From Massilia sp. CF038 (GTDB lineage Bacteria > Pseudomonadota > Gammaproteobacteria > Burkholderiales > Burkholderiaceae_D): a stretch of DNA of 64,000 nucleotides. This document shows positions 9,601 through 16,446 of the stretch, one piece after another. The DNA is taken from assembly GCF_900129765.1 (NCBI RefSeq), contig NZ_FQWU01000007.1:37704-101703 (forward strand). Direction: 5' to 3'. How positions within the stretch are numbered: position 1 is the stretch's first letter; every line of letters starts with the position of its first letter. The translations under genes and the position numbers were made by a program. The notes below the pieces were generated by a model, which saw nothing but the letters and a program-made list of their open reading frames with translations, had not been told where the DNA came from and searched no databases.

Positions 9601-12365
9601 AGGGTCAGAATCGCGTGCCCCAGCATCAGGCGCGTGCTCTTGAACGAGGTGGACACATGCTGGCGCCACAGCACGTCGTGCGGCTTCTCGGTCAGGTCCC
9701 ACACTGCGCTGATCAGGGTCGGCAAGAAGATCACGGCCAGCACGGCAGTGGTCCAGAACAGGGTTTTTGGCATGAGTGCCCAGCACACCAGCAGCATGGT
9801 GGTCAGCATCACCGGCACCAGGCTGCGGCGCAGATTGTCAAACAGCTTCCAGCGCGACAGCGCGGTCAGCGGATTCGGTTCACGCTTGCCGCTGGCGCCG
9901 CGCACGGCCCCAAACAGCCAACCGGCCACCTGCCAGTCGCCGCGGGTCCAGCGATGGCGCCGCGCGACGTCGTCGCTGTAGCGGGCCGGGTATTCTTCGT
10001 ACAGCTGGGCGTCGCTCAGCAAGCCCGCACGCAGGTAGCAGCCTTCCAGCAGATCGTGGCTGAGAATCTGGTTATCCGGGAAGCGGTTGGCCAGCACGGT
10101 TTCGAAGGTATCGATATCGTAAATGCCTTTGCCGACGAACGAGCCTTCGTAGAACACGTCCTGGTAGACGTCGGATACGGTACGGGTATAGGGATCGATG
10201 CCCGGCTCGCCGCCGCACAGCGTTTCGTAGCGCGAGGCGTTTTCGCCCGGCAGCGAAGCGGTCACGCGCGGCTGCAGAATGCCGTAGCCTTCCACCACGC
10301 GGCGCTCCTGCAGATCGATCTGCGGGCGATTGAGCGGATGCACCATGGTCGCGATGAATTTGCGCGCTGCGTCGCGCGGCAGCTGGGTGTCGGTATCGAG
10401 CGTGATCACGTAGCGGATGTTGGCCAGGCCGTTCAAATCGCCCACCACGGCAGCGAAGCGGTCGCGCGCACCGCCGCGCAGGAACGCATTCAGGTCGCCA
10501 AGCTTGCCGCGCTTGCGCTCTTCGCCGATCCAGGCATTTTCGCGCGCATTCCATTTACGCGGGCGATGCAGCAGCAGGAAGGGTTCGTAACGTTCATTGG
10601 CAACGCGCGGCTCAACATTGTCAGCCACGATGTCCGGCTGGACCACCTGCCCGTATTTTTCGTTCAGTTCAGTGATCAACTCGCTGGCCAGCCCCACCAA
10701 TTCGGCGTCGCCAGGCATGTGTTCTTTGTCGGCGTCAGCAAAATCGGTCAGCAGGCAAAAGCGCAGGTTCGGGTCGCGGTTGGCCAGGTAGCGTACCTCG
10801 ATGCCTTCCACAAGCGAGGTAACGTTGTCGCGGCTGTACAGCAGCGTTGGCACCACCACGATGCTGCGCGCGTCCGACGGAATGCCTTCTTTGAAGTCCA
10901 TGCGCGGCAGCGGATGCGGGCGCGTGAGCTGGGTCGCCATCAGGTTCACCAGCGCCAGCGCCAGCTGGCTCGATCCGAATGCGGCCAGCACGCCAATCAC
11001 GACCAGCAAAAGGCCGTCGACATCGCTCAGGTAGGCATGGCGCACCACGCTGGCGGTAAACAAGGCCGTGAACAGGACGATCGCACCGAGATAGGTCGAC
11101 AAGGGCGCGGCGCGCGCGTTCATGCGCACTGCTTCACCGGGATCGTTCCTGACCTTGAGACGGCGCGTGAGGGTGCGCAAGCCTTTGCCGATCAGGTAGT
11201 AGCCCACATGGCGGGTACGTTCATCAAGGCCGCCGGCCGCCGGCTCGCGGTTTTCCATGGCCAGCGCCAGTGCTTGTTCCGCTACCTGCACCTCGGTGAA
11301 TTCGCAGTGCTTGGCCAGCTTCTCGATCACGTGGCGGTAGTTGTCGCGCGTGGCGAAATCCATCTTGCCGTAGGTGTCGGCCGGGTCCTGGCGCAAGGTG
11401 TGCTCGACCGCGCTCATGGTTTCGACGAATTCCTGCCAGTCCATCGTGCTCAGGAAGCGCAAGCTGCCGATGCTGTTACTGATCGAAACCTGGTCGGCCG
11501 CCTGCTGGCCGATTTCGGCCTGGATCTGCTGCTCGATGGTGAGGCCGGCGTCGGCCAGGCGCGTGGTCACCCACTGCAGCGCCAGCGTCAGCGAAGGGCT
11601 CTGGCCCTGCAGACGGCGCGCCAGTTCGGCCACGAAGCCGCTGTTCATCGGCTGGCCGGAACGGGCCATATCAGCCACCAGCAAAATCAGATCGCTCGGA
11701 TTCTTTTCGGCCGTTTCCGTCATCTGATCGGCCCAGGTGTTAGCGCGGTCGCGCTGGGTGCGGTTGTCATACACGCGCGCGGCCACCCGGCGCAGGTTTT
11801 CAATCAGCGCCAGGCGCAGCATGATCGGAATGGCCCACAGCTCGCCCAGCTTGAGCGTGGCGTGATCCTGATAGGCTTCCACAAAGCGCGACAGGCTCTC
11901 TGGATCGACCCGGCCATCGCCGTGCGAAATGATTTCAAGCGCGATCTGGTACACGCGCGGGGTGCCGTCGGCATCCTCATTCGACAGGCGCGGCAGCTCT
12001 TTACTGTAGTCCTTCGGCAAGTGCCTGCGCGCGGTACGGATTTGCTCTTCGATCAGATAGAAATTGTCCAGCAGCCACTCGGATGCCGGGGTGATCTGTC
12101 GCCCGGCCTTGATGGCGGCGGTCAGCTCGTGACAAGTGTCGCAAATGATGGTGGCGTTTTCGCTCAGGCGCGACAGCAGCTTGTCCGGGCCGCCTTTGTT
12201 GCTCAGCACGTGGCGGCTGGCCAGATGTTTGCCGTGGGCAGCCATCTGCGCCGCGCTGAACAGTTCCGAGCGCAGGGGGAATTCTTCGGCAGGATCAGCG
12301 TCTGCATCGAGGGGGTTGCCCCAGGTATGGAGCGTGTCCGCCAGGATGGTTTTTTCGTCGTTCAA
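3636..12365 (-). CDS. ndvB: Cyclic beta-1,2-glucan synthase (NdvB/ChvB type)
   Basis: Giant inner-membrane enzyme of about 2,909 residues that makes cyclic beta-1,2-glucans, periplasmic polymers used in osmotic adaptation and host interaction. Near residue 655 lies a family-2-like glycosyltransferase core (ITLDTDTQLPRD), then RHRWTRGDWQ near 805 and several membrane helices up to about residue 1080. A glucoamylase-like region follows, then two GH94-type phosphorylase-like beta modules. The C-terminal catalytic region has CDWNDGMDRVG near residue 2595, the GH94 acid site used for chain-length control. Start: I prefer the TTG at 12365 (LNDEKTILADTL) with AGG just upstream; the frame is open to 12560 but that extension is unlike the family. 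It is flanked by its own upstream region of about 290 bases and appears monocistronic. Confidence 0.9.
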   Translation of the reverse strand: MNDEKTILADTLHTWGNPLDADADPAEEFPLRSELFSAAQMAAHGKHLASRHVLSNKGGPDKLLSRLSENATIICDTCHELTAAIKAGRQITPASEWLLDNFYLIEEQIRTARRHLPKDYSKELPRLSNEDADGTPRVYQIALEIISHGDGRVDPESLSRFVEAYQDHATLKLGELWAIPIMLRLALIENLRRVAARVYDNRTQRDRANTWADQMTETAEKNPSDLILLVADMARSGQPMNSGFVAELARRLQGQSPSLTLALQWVTTRLADAGLTIEQQIQAEIGQQAADQVSISNSIGSLRFLSTMDWQEFVETMSAVEHTLRQDPADTYGKMDFATRDNYRHVIEKLAKHCEFTEVQVAEQALALAMENREPAAGGLDERTRHVGYYLIGKGLRTLTRRLKVRNDPGEAVRMNARAAPLSTYLGAIVLFTALFTASVVRHAYLSDVDGLLLVVIGVLAAFGSSQLALALVNLMATQLTRPHPLPRMDFKEGIPSDARSIVVVPTLLYSRDNVTSLVEGIEVRYLANRDPNLRFCLLTDFADADKEHMPGDAELVGLASELITELNEKYGQVVQPDIVADNVEPRVANERYEPFLLLHRPRKWNARENAWIGEERKRGKLGDLNAFLRGGARDRFAAVVGDLNGLANIRYVITLDTDTQLPRDAARKFIATMVHPLNRPQIDLQERRVVEGYGILQPRVTASLPGENASRYETLCGGEPGIDPYTRTVSDVYQDVFYEGSFVGKGIYDIDTFETVLANRFPDNQILSHDLLEGCYLRAGLLSDAQLYEEYPARYSDDVARRHRWTRGDWQVAGWLFGAVRGASGKREPNPLTALSRWKLFDNLRRSLVPVMLTTMLLVCWALMPKTLFWTTAVLAVIFLPTLISAVWDLTEKPHDVLWRQHVSTSFKSTRLMLGHAILTLAFLPYEAYFSMDAIVRALWRMLVTRRHLLEWKASGLHRSSTDMASNWRSMWFAPALAAATAVLLALYRPEALPAAVPVLLLWIFSPVVAWWISLPVERAAAQLESPQKVFLQTLARKTWSFFETFVVEDDNWLAPDNMQEHPTRVIAHRTSPTNIGMALLANLTAWDFGFITVGQVLQRCEDTLRTMARMERYQGHFYNWYDTQTLAPLHPMYVSTVDSGNLAGHLLTLAPGLNALADQPVVSKQTVDGICITLRVVQEHANDASAGVKSAIEAMQAQFASDKQGATDTLPGIVNLLTRLSAGADAIVDAMKPVGEPNLQWWADKLAEQCRVARAELLELTPWMTTSQDSVVDSSLTRIPTLRELASFSLASSPESDLAPSERERQQALNELIRRGSERAQRRMEQIARLSDEARAFANMDFRFLYNQTTDLLAIGYNVSDRRLDAACYDLLASEVRLCSFVGIAQGQFPQEHWFALGRQLCIIGGEQLLLSWSGSMFEYLMPLLVMPTYQNTLLDQTYRSIVNAQIDYARQRDVPWGISESGYNTVDANMNYQYRAFGVPGTGMKRGLADDLVIAPYATMLGLMVHPEAAVENLQRMAELGFMGKHGFFEAIDYTPSRLPRGQNFAVIRSFMAHHQGMGFLAMSYLLHDRPMQRRFESDPLFQSTLLVLQERVPRAGAFYSNTAELAALRAPEQEVVMPMRIITQTTTVQPEVQLLSNGRYHVMVTSAGGSYSRWKDLAVTRWREDATSDNWGTFCYVRDVDSGQFWSTAYQPTMVEPKKYEVIFSEGRAEFRRHDRGLDLYTEIVVSPEDDIEMRRTRITNKSSVKRTIEFTSYAEVVMAPAAADSAHPAFQKLFVQTEILRNENAILCTRRPRAKDEQMPWLLNLMTVHDGALLDVSFETSRSEFLGRGNSTVAPRAMQEAAPLGGMEGSVLDPIVAIRYKVTLEPDQVVTLDVVTGMTETREAALHLIDKYQDRHLADRVFELAWTHSQVVLRQLNATESDAQLYSRLASTVIYPNATLRAEPAILIRNQRGQSGLWAYAISGDLPIVLMQIKDPANIDLARQMVQAHAYWRLKGLVVDLVIWYEDQSGYRQALHDQIMGLIASGIDAQAIDRPGGIFVRLLDQISPEDRILMQSVARAILSDSRGTLADQIKRATPISPKLALLVPETRSESYQLRSDRPLLQRELILDNGLGGFTADGREYVIHTNAGTRTPAPWVNVLANPNFGSVVSESGQAYTWSENAHEFRLTPWDNDPVSDRSGEAFYIRDEQTGKFWSPTALPVPASGDYVTRHGFGYSVFEHSEEGIFSELCTFVALDAAIKYSVIKLRNDSTVPRRLSTTGYVEWVLGDLRHKTGMHVTSEIDPVSGALFARNQYNTEFAGRVGFFHVEAQNRTITCDRTEFIGRNRTLANPAAMTRARLSGKLGAALDPCAAIQVTLELQPGEERELVFMLGVGGRRNADASGTVQQYNGSAAAAAALDKVRRHWDHTLGAVRVHTPDPSLDVIANGWLMYQTIACRLWARSGYYQSGGAFGFRDQLQDAMAMIHTEPHLLREHLLLCAAHQFVEGDVQHWWHPPSDRGVRTHCSDDFLWLPLATHRYVIGTGDRSVLTEPAPFLEGRMLKQEEESYYDMPGRSSQQGDLYEHCVRAIKRGLRFGEHGLPLIGTCDWNDGMDRVGNEGKGESVWLAFFLYEVLQRFAEVATVYGDHAFATTCQNEAVTLARNVEQHAWDGQWYRRAYFDDGTPLGSHTNDECQIDSISQSWGVISGAADPARTASAMKAVDERLVRRDYGLVQLLDPPFDDGVLNPGYIRGYVPGVRENGGQYTHAAIWTAMAFAKMGDTERAWELLRMINPVQHGSTPNGAALYKVEPYVVAADVYAVSPHIGRGGWTWYTGSSGWMYRLIVESLLGIGLAGNRLSLAPRLPADWPGFGLDYRFRETVYSITVTAGASASLTVDGQRIDGNVITMEDDKQVHKVELQVVRS

Positions 12366-12596
12366 CAGGGACCTCGCGTGGGCGTGAATAGCCAACACAC
12401 TGCGGTGACAGCGAGTTGCGGCCGGGTGGGACGGCTGTTTCCATAGTAAAACGACACCCCCGTCGCGACTGTGCGCCAACGAACACAGAACAGTCCTACA
12501 AGCCCAGGAAACGGAAAGAAGCTGGCATAAATATCCGGCGGGAAAGGATGCTTGATTCAAGCAAACACATCAGGGTCCTCCAGCGCGCGGCAAGCG

Positions 12597-12629
12597 AAAA
12601 AAAACGGTCTGCCCGGGAAGGACAGACCG
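12597..12629 (-). terminator. Rho-independent terminator of the cysteine desulfurase fusion gene
   Basis: Stem CGGTCTG (12605-12611) with CAGACCG (12623-12629), and eight A residues at 12597-12604 that give U8 on the minus strand. It sits 27 bases past the stop of the gene at 12657. Otherwise the gap 12366-12656 holds only the presumed glucan synthase promoter region, where I see no clear -35/-10 pair. Confidence 0.9.
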
Positions 12630-12656
12630 CCAACGGAATTGAGCTGACTAAGACAA

Positions 12657-14651
12657 TCAGTTCAAGGAAAGGTTCCCGGCCACATGGTAGGCATTGCGAT
12701 ATCCGAGCCGCTGCAGACAGCGCGCCGCCTTTTCGCTGCGGGCGCCGCTGCGGCAGAAAAACACCAACGGACGCTGGTCGCTGCGCAGCCACTCGCCTAC
12801 CCTGTCTGCCAGCCGCGACAGCGGCACGCTGCAGGCCGGGCGCCCGTGCCAGGTGCCAGCGCCTGCCGCCACATGCTCGAACGGTTCGCGCACGTCAATC
12901 AACATGGCTGCCGGGTGCGCGCTGAGGAACGCGTCGAGCGCGCTTTCATCGAGACCATGCCAGCGCGTTTCCGCCTCGTTGCCGGCGCCGGCATAGGTCG
13001 ACACCGCACCGGTGTCATGCGCGCCGCACACAATGGTGCTCTCATTGACCAGGCCGCCCAAGTCGAGCGCCAGCGCGCTGCCCACAAATGCAAACCGCAC
13101 CGCCTGTGCCGGCAGGGTGCCATCGGCCGCGGCGTCGCCAAACAGATAGGCCAGGCCATCGCTGTGCGGCGCAGGGACCAGTATTTGTTGACCCAGCATG
13201 GCGCTGGCGGTGGACGCCATCGCGAGATGGCCTTCCAGCAGCGGCAACAAGGCAGCGCGGCCGCTGCCATCGGCGCCGGTATCGAGCACCGCCCGCACCT
13301 GGACGTTCTGGCAGCGAATCAGATCGGCAATGCGCGGTGCCAGGGGCGCGAGCGGGTCGATCACCGCGCAGCTCGCGCTGGCTGCATCGAAAATAAGCCA
13401 GCTGGAGGCGCCGTCGACGCTCAGTTGCACAATGCCGTCGCTGGTTTCGCCCTGACCTGCGGAAGGAATCAGGCAGGTCTTGCGCAACGCTTCGCCGCAG
13501 TGGGCAATGCGCGCGCAGGCTGCGTCAATAAAGGCCTGATCCGCCATCGGCCCGAAGGACATGCGCACTGCGGCGGCGCAGCGCCAGTGCGGCAAATGCA
13601 TCGCTTCGAGCACGTAGCTGGGCGCGGCCTTGGCCGACGAACAGGCCGAGCCGGCGCTGACGCGCACACCGGCCGCGTCGAACAGGTCAAGCAGCTCCTT
13701 GCTGGAAAAGCCGGGCACCGAAAAATTGAGCGTGGTGGCCAGCGCGTTGCCGAACGGCGCATTGAAGACGATGCCAGGCAAGGCGGCGCGCAGGGCGTCG
13801 GCCAGGCGTGCCCGGAAATCAAACAGTTCTTCGTGGGTGCGCAACACGCCGCCTGCTTCCAGTGCTTCGAGCACGGCGCCCAGGGCCGCCACACCCGCCA
13901 TGTTTTCGGTGCCGGCACGCTGGCCCGCTTCCTGGCCGCCGCCACACATCAAGGGGGTGTAGGGCGCGCCGCGCCGCACATACAGCATGCCGATCCCTTT
14001 GGGCGCATACAGTTTGTGCCCCGAGAACGGCGCGTAATCGATGCGCGTGGTGGCCAGGTCGAGCTGCAGCTTGCCAAGCGCCTGCACGCTGTCAACCATC
14101 CAGTAGGCCGGGCTGGCCGAGGCGCACAGGACGGCAGCGATGCCATCGAGATCGGAGATGACGCCGGTTTCATTGTTGGCGGCCATGGTGCAGACCATGG
14201 CGGCGCGCGGCGCCAGTTCGCGCAGCACATCGAGCTGGTGGCGCCCGTATCCATCCACGGGCAGCACGCGCAGCTCCAGCCCGGTGCCAAGAATGCGGTT
14301 CCAGTGCGCCAGCGTTTCCGGCACGGCTTTGTGTTCGGTGGCGCCATATAGGAGCAGGTCGCCGGTGGCTTCGCCGCGCGCGCGCCGCTCGCGAATCGCG
14401 CACAGTGCCGACAGCACCGCGGTCTGGATGCCTTCGGTGGCGCCGCTGGTAAAGGTCAGCTGGCCATCGCCCACGCCCAGCAGGCGGCAGGCACGGGCGC
14501 GCACTGCAGCCAGCATGGCCTTGGCCTTGAGACCAGTGCAATGGCTGCTGCTGGGGTTGCCAAAGCCTTCGCGCATTGCGGCCTCGGCAGCAGCAATGGC
14601 GGCGGGCAGCACGGGCGAGGTGGCGTTGGCGTCGAGGTAAATTTCATTCAT
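12657..14651 (-). CDS. Cysteine desulfurase / persulfide-dioxygenase-like / rhodanese fusion protein
   Basis: A 664-residue three-part sulfur-transfer protein. Residues 1-390 are a class-V aminotransferase of the IscS/NifS type, with PLP lysine K213 in SGHKLYAPKG, the GTENMAGV motif, and the mobile catalytic cysteine C337 in SAGSACSSA. Residues about 405-570 resemble the metallo-beta-lactamase fold of ETHE1-type persulfide dioxygenases (VIDP, VLDT, CGAHD), but the histidine-rich metal motif is replaced by LDTGADGSG, so this part is probably inactive. Residues 575-664 are a rhodanese domain with active-site C633 in CRSGARS. Start at M70 of the open frame (14651; an adjacent ATG at 14654 is possible), because the alignment to desulfurases begins at MNEIYLDANAT. 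Divergent from an Lrp-family gene that may control it. Confidence 0.85.
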   Translation of the reverse strand: MNEIYLDANATSPVLPAAIAAAEAAMREGFGNPSSSHCTGLKAKAMLAAVRARACRLLGVGDGQLTFTSGATEGIQTAVLSALCAIRERRARGEATGDLLLYGATEHKAVPETLAHWNRILGTGLELRVLPVDGYGRHQLDVLRELAPRAAMVCTMAANNETGVISDLDGIAAVLCASASPAYWMVDSVQALGKLQLDLATTRIDYAPFSGHKLYAPKGIGMLYVRRGAPYTPLMCGGGQEAGQRAGTENMAGVAALGAVLEALEAGGVLRTHEELFDFRARLADALRAALPGIVFNAPFGNALATTLNFSVPGFSSKELLDLFDAAGVRVSAGSACSSAKAAPSYVLEAMHLPHWRCAAAVRMSFGPMADQAFIDAACARIAHCGEALRKTCLIPSAGQGETSDGIVQLSVDGASSWLIFDAASASCAVIDPLAPLAPRIADLIRCQNVQVRAVLDTGADGSGRAALLPLLEGHLAMASTASAMLGQQILVPAPHSDGLAYLFGDAAADGTLPAQAVRFAFVGSALALDLGGLVNESTIVCGAHDTGAVSTYAGAGNEAETRWHGLDESALDAFLSAHPAAMLIDVREPFEHVAAGAGTWHGRPACSVPLSRLADRVGEWLRSDQRPLVFFCRSGARSEKAARCLQRLGYRNAYHVAGNLSLN

Positions 14652-14754
14652 CATGGCCAATATGGTAATGGCCGGAAAGGGAAAATAGTTACCAAATCTC
14701 CTTCCAATATGGGTATATTCAGCACATTCATTCCCTATACTGCACAAAAACAGA

Positions 14755-15240
14755 ATGCACGATCTCGACAAGTTTGACTGCGCCATCCTGGCCGCCCTGC
14801 AGAGCGACGGCACGCTGTCCATCGCGGCGCTCAGTGCGAAAGTAGGTTTATCCTCCACACCGTGCTGGAAACGCCTGAAACGGCTGGAGGACGATGGCTA
14901 TATCGAAAGCCGGGTCGCGATCGTCAACCGCCACAAGGTGGGGCTGCCGGTCACCGTTTTCGTGAGCATCAAAACCACCGAACATGACGAGAAATGGCTA
15001 AACCGCTTTGCTGCGGCTGTGGTCGCCCTGCCCGAAGTGCAGGAGTTTCACCGCATGAGCGGCAATGTCGACTACCTGCTCAAGGTGGTCACCACTGACA
15101 TTGGCGGCTACGACCGCTTTTACAAGAAGCTGATCAAGGCGGCCAACCTGTCGGGCGTATCCTCGGCGTTTTCTATGGAGCAAATAAAGTTCACTACAGC
15201 ATTGCCGCTTGAACTGATTTCGCATGGCGCGGGTGCCTAA
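14755..15240 (+). CDS. Lrp/AsnC family transcriptional regulator
   Basis: 161-residue regulator of the leucine-responsive/feast-famine family. Residues 1-60 form an AsnC-type helix-turn-helix (LSIAALSAKVGLSSTPCWKR) and residues 65-150 the RAM ligand-binding domain, including the glycine-containing stretch MSGNVDYLLKVVTTD. The STPCWKRLKRLEDDGYI signature is shared with BkdR- and DecR-type members, some of which respond to cysteine. It is divergent from the cysteine desulfurase fusion with only about 100 bases between them, so control of that gene by sulfur amino acids is a reasonable inference. The effector cannot be read from sequence. Confidence 0.9.
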   Translation: MHDLDKFDCAILAALQSDGTLSIAALSAKVGLSSTPCWKRLKRLEDDGYIESRVAIVNRHKVGLPVTVFVSIKTTEHDEKWLNRFAAAVVALPEVQEFHRMSGNVDYLLKVVTTDIGGYDRFYKKLIKAANLSGVSSAFSMEQIKFTTALPLELISHGAGA

Positions 15241-15309
15241 AACCGCACAAAAGAACCCGGAAATCGTGCGATGATTGCCCTTTGGTACAGATCACAGGAG
15301 AGACCTCGT

Positions 15310-16446
15310 ATGCCGTCGCATCAAACCGTAATGACGATCGCCGCAGCTGCCATGCTGCTGGCTTCCCAGGCTGCCAGCGCGCAGGAGCAAGTGGTCAAGA
15401 TTGGCGTGAGCGGACCGCTGTCGGGCGCGAACGCGTTTGCCGGCAAGGACAACGAAAACGGCGTGCGCCTCGCAGTCGAGGAGCTCAATGCGAAAAAGAT
15501 GACGGTGGGCGGCAAGCAGCTGCGCTTCGAACTGGTGTCCGAGGACGACCAGGGCGATCCGAAAGCCGGTGTGAACGTGGCGCAGAAACTGGCCGATGCC
15601 GGCGTGCGCTTTGTGCTGGGACCATACAACTCGGGTGTGGCGATTCCCGCCTCGCGCATCTATAACGATTCCGGCATCATCATGTCGACGGTGGGCACCA
15701 ATCCCAAGGTGACACAAGGCGGCTACAAGAATGTATTTCGCATGGTCGCCAGCGACAACCAGCTGGGCGGCGCCATGGCAGGCTACGCCGTCAAGCAGCT
15801 CAAACTCAAGACGGTCGGCGTGATCGACGACCGCACCGCCTTCGGCCAGGGCGTGGCAATGGAGTTTGCCAAGCAGGCCAAGGCGGCCGGGCTGACCGTG
15901 GCGGGCCATGAATTCACAACCGACAAGGCGACTGACTTTGCCGCCATCCTGACCGCGCTCAAGGCCAAGAAAGTCGATGCGATTTTCTTCGGCGGCTATG
16001 CGCCGCAAGGCGCGCCCATGGTGCGCCAGATGCGCGCGCTGGGTCTGAAGGATGTCAAACTGCTCGGCGGCGACACCCTGTGCAGCCCGGAGATGGTCAA
16101 GCTGGGTGGCGACGCCGTGGGCGAAAACGTCCTGTGCGCGCAAGGCGGTGCGATCCTCGAACGCCAGGCTGCCGGCCCGGCCTTCCAGAAACGCTACCAG
16201 GAACGCTTCAAGCAGGCGCCGGACGTGTATGCCGCCGTGTTCTACGACCAGACCATGTTCATTGCGCAGTCGATGAAGTCGGCCAATTCGATCGACCCGT
16301 CTGTCGTTGGCACCGCCATGCACGCCAGCAGCTACAAGGGCGTGGTGGGCAACTATGCCTACGACGCGGCCGGTAACATGCTTAAGTCGGCGGTGACGAT
16401 TTACACCTTCAAGAATGGCGCCCCGGTCGCCCTGGCGACCTACTGA
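15310..16446 (+). CDS. Branched-chain amino acid ABC transporter substrate-binding protein (LivJ/LivK type)
   Basis: 378-residue periplasmic binding protein (type I fold). Start at 15310 gives a standard signal peptide ending at AASAQEQ and is preceded by AGGAG at 15296-15300; an ATG-open extension to 15271 lacks these features. The mature protein begins VVKIGVSGPLSGANAFAGKD, typical of Leu/Ile/Val-binding proteins, and keeps the YNSGVAIPAS and GGYAPQGAPMVRQM regions. No LivHMGF permease or ATPase genes are adjacent, so it must use components encoded elsewhere. Its stop overlaps the start of the following DUF885 gene (TGATG), suggesting translational coupling and perhaps delivery of peptide breakdown products. 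Confidence 0.88.
   Translation: MPSHQTVMTIAAAAMLLASQAASAQEQVVKIGVSGPLSGANAFAGKDNENGVRLAVEELNAKKMTVGGKQLRFELVSEDDQGDPKAGVNVAQKLADAGVRFVLGPYNSGVAIPASRIYNDSGIIMSTVGTNPKVTQGGYKNVFRMVASDNQLGGAMAGYAVKQLKLKTVGVIDDRTAFGQGVAMEFAKQAKAAGLTVAGHEFTTDKATDFAAILTALKAKKVDAIFFGGYAPQGAPMVRQMRALGLKDVKLLGGDTLCSPEMVKLGGDAVGENVLCAQGGAILERQAAGPAFQKRYQERFKQAPDVYAAVFYDQTMFIAQSMKSANSIDPSVVGTAMHASSYKGVVGNYAYDAAGNMLKSAVTIYTFKNGAPVALATY

Noticed and set aside
12366..12560. N-terminal extension of the glucan synthase to 12560
   Set aside because: The 65 extra residues are low-complexity-like with no family resemblance, and a TTG with upstream AGG at 12365 starts a more typical N-terminus.
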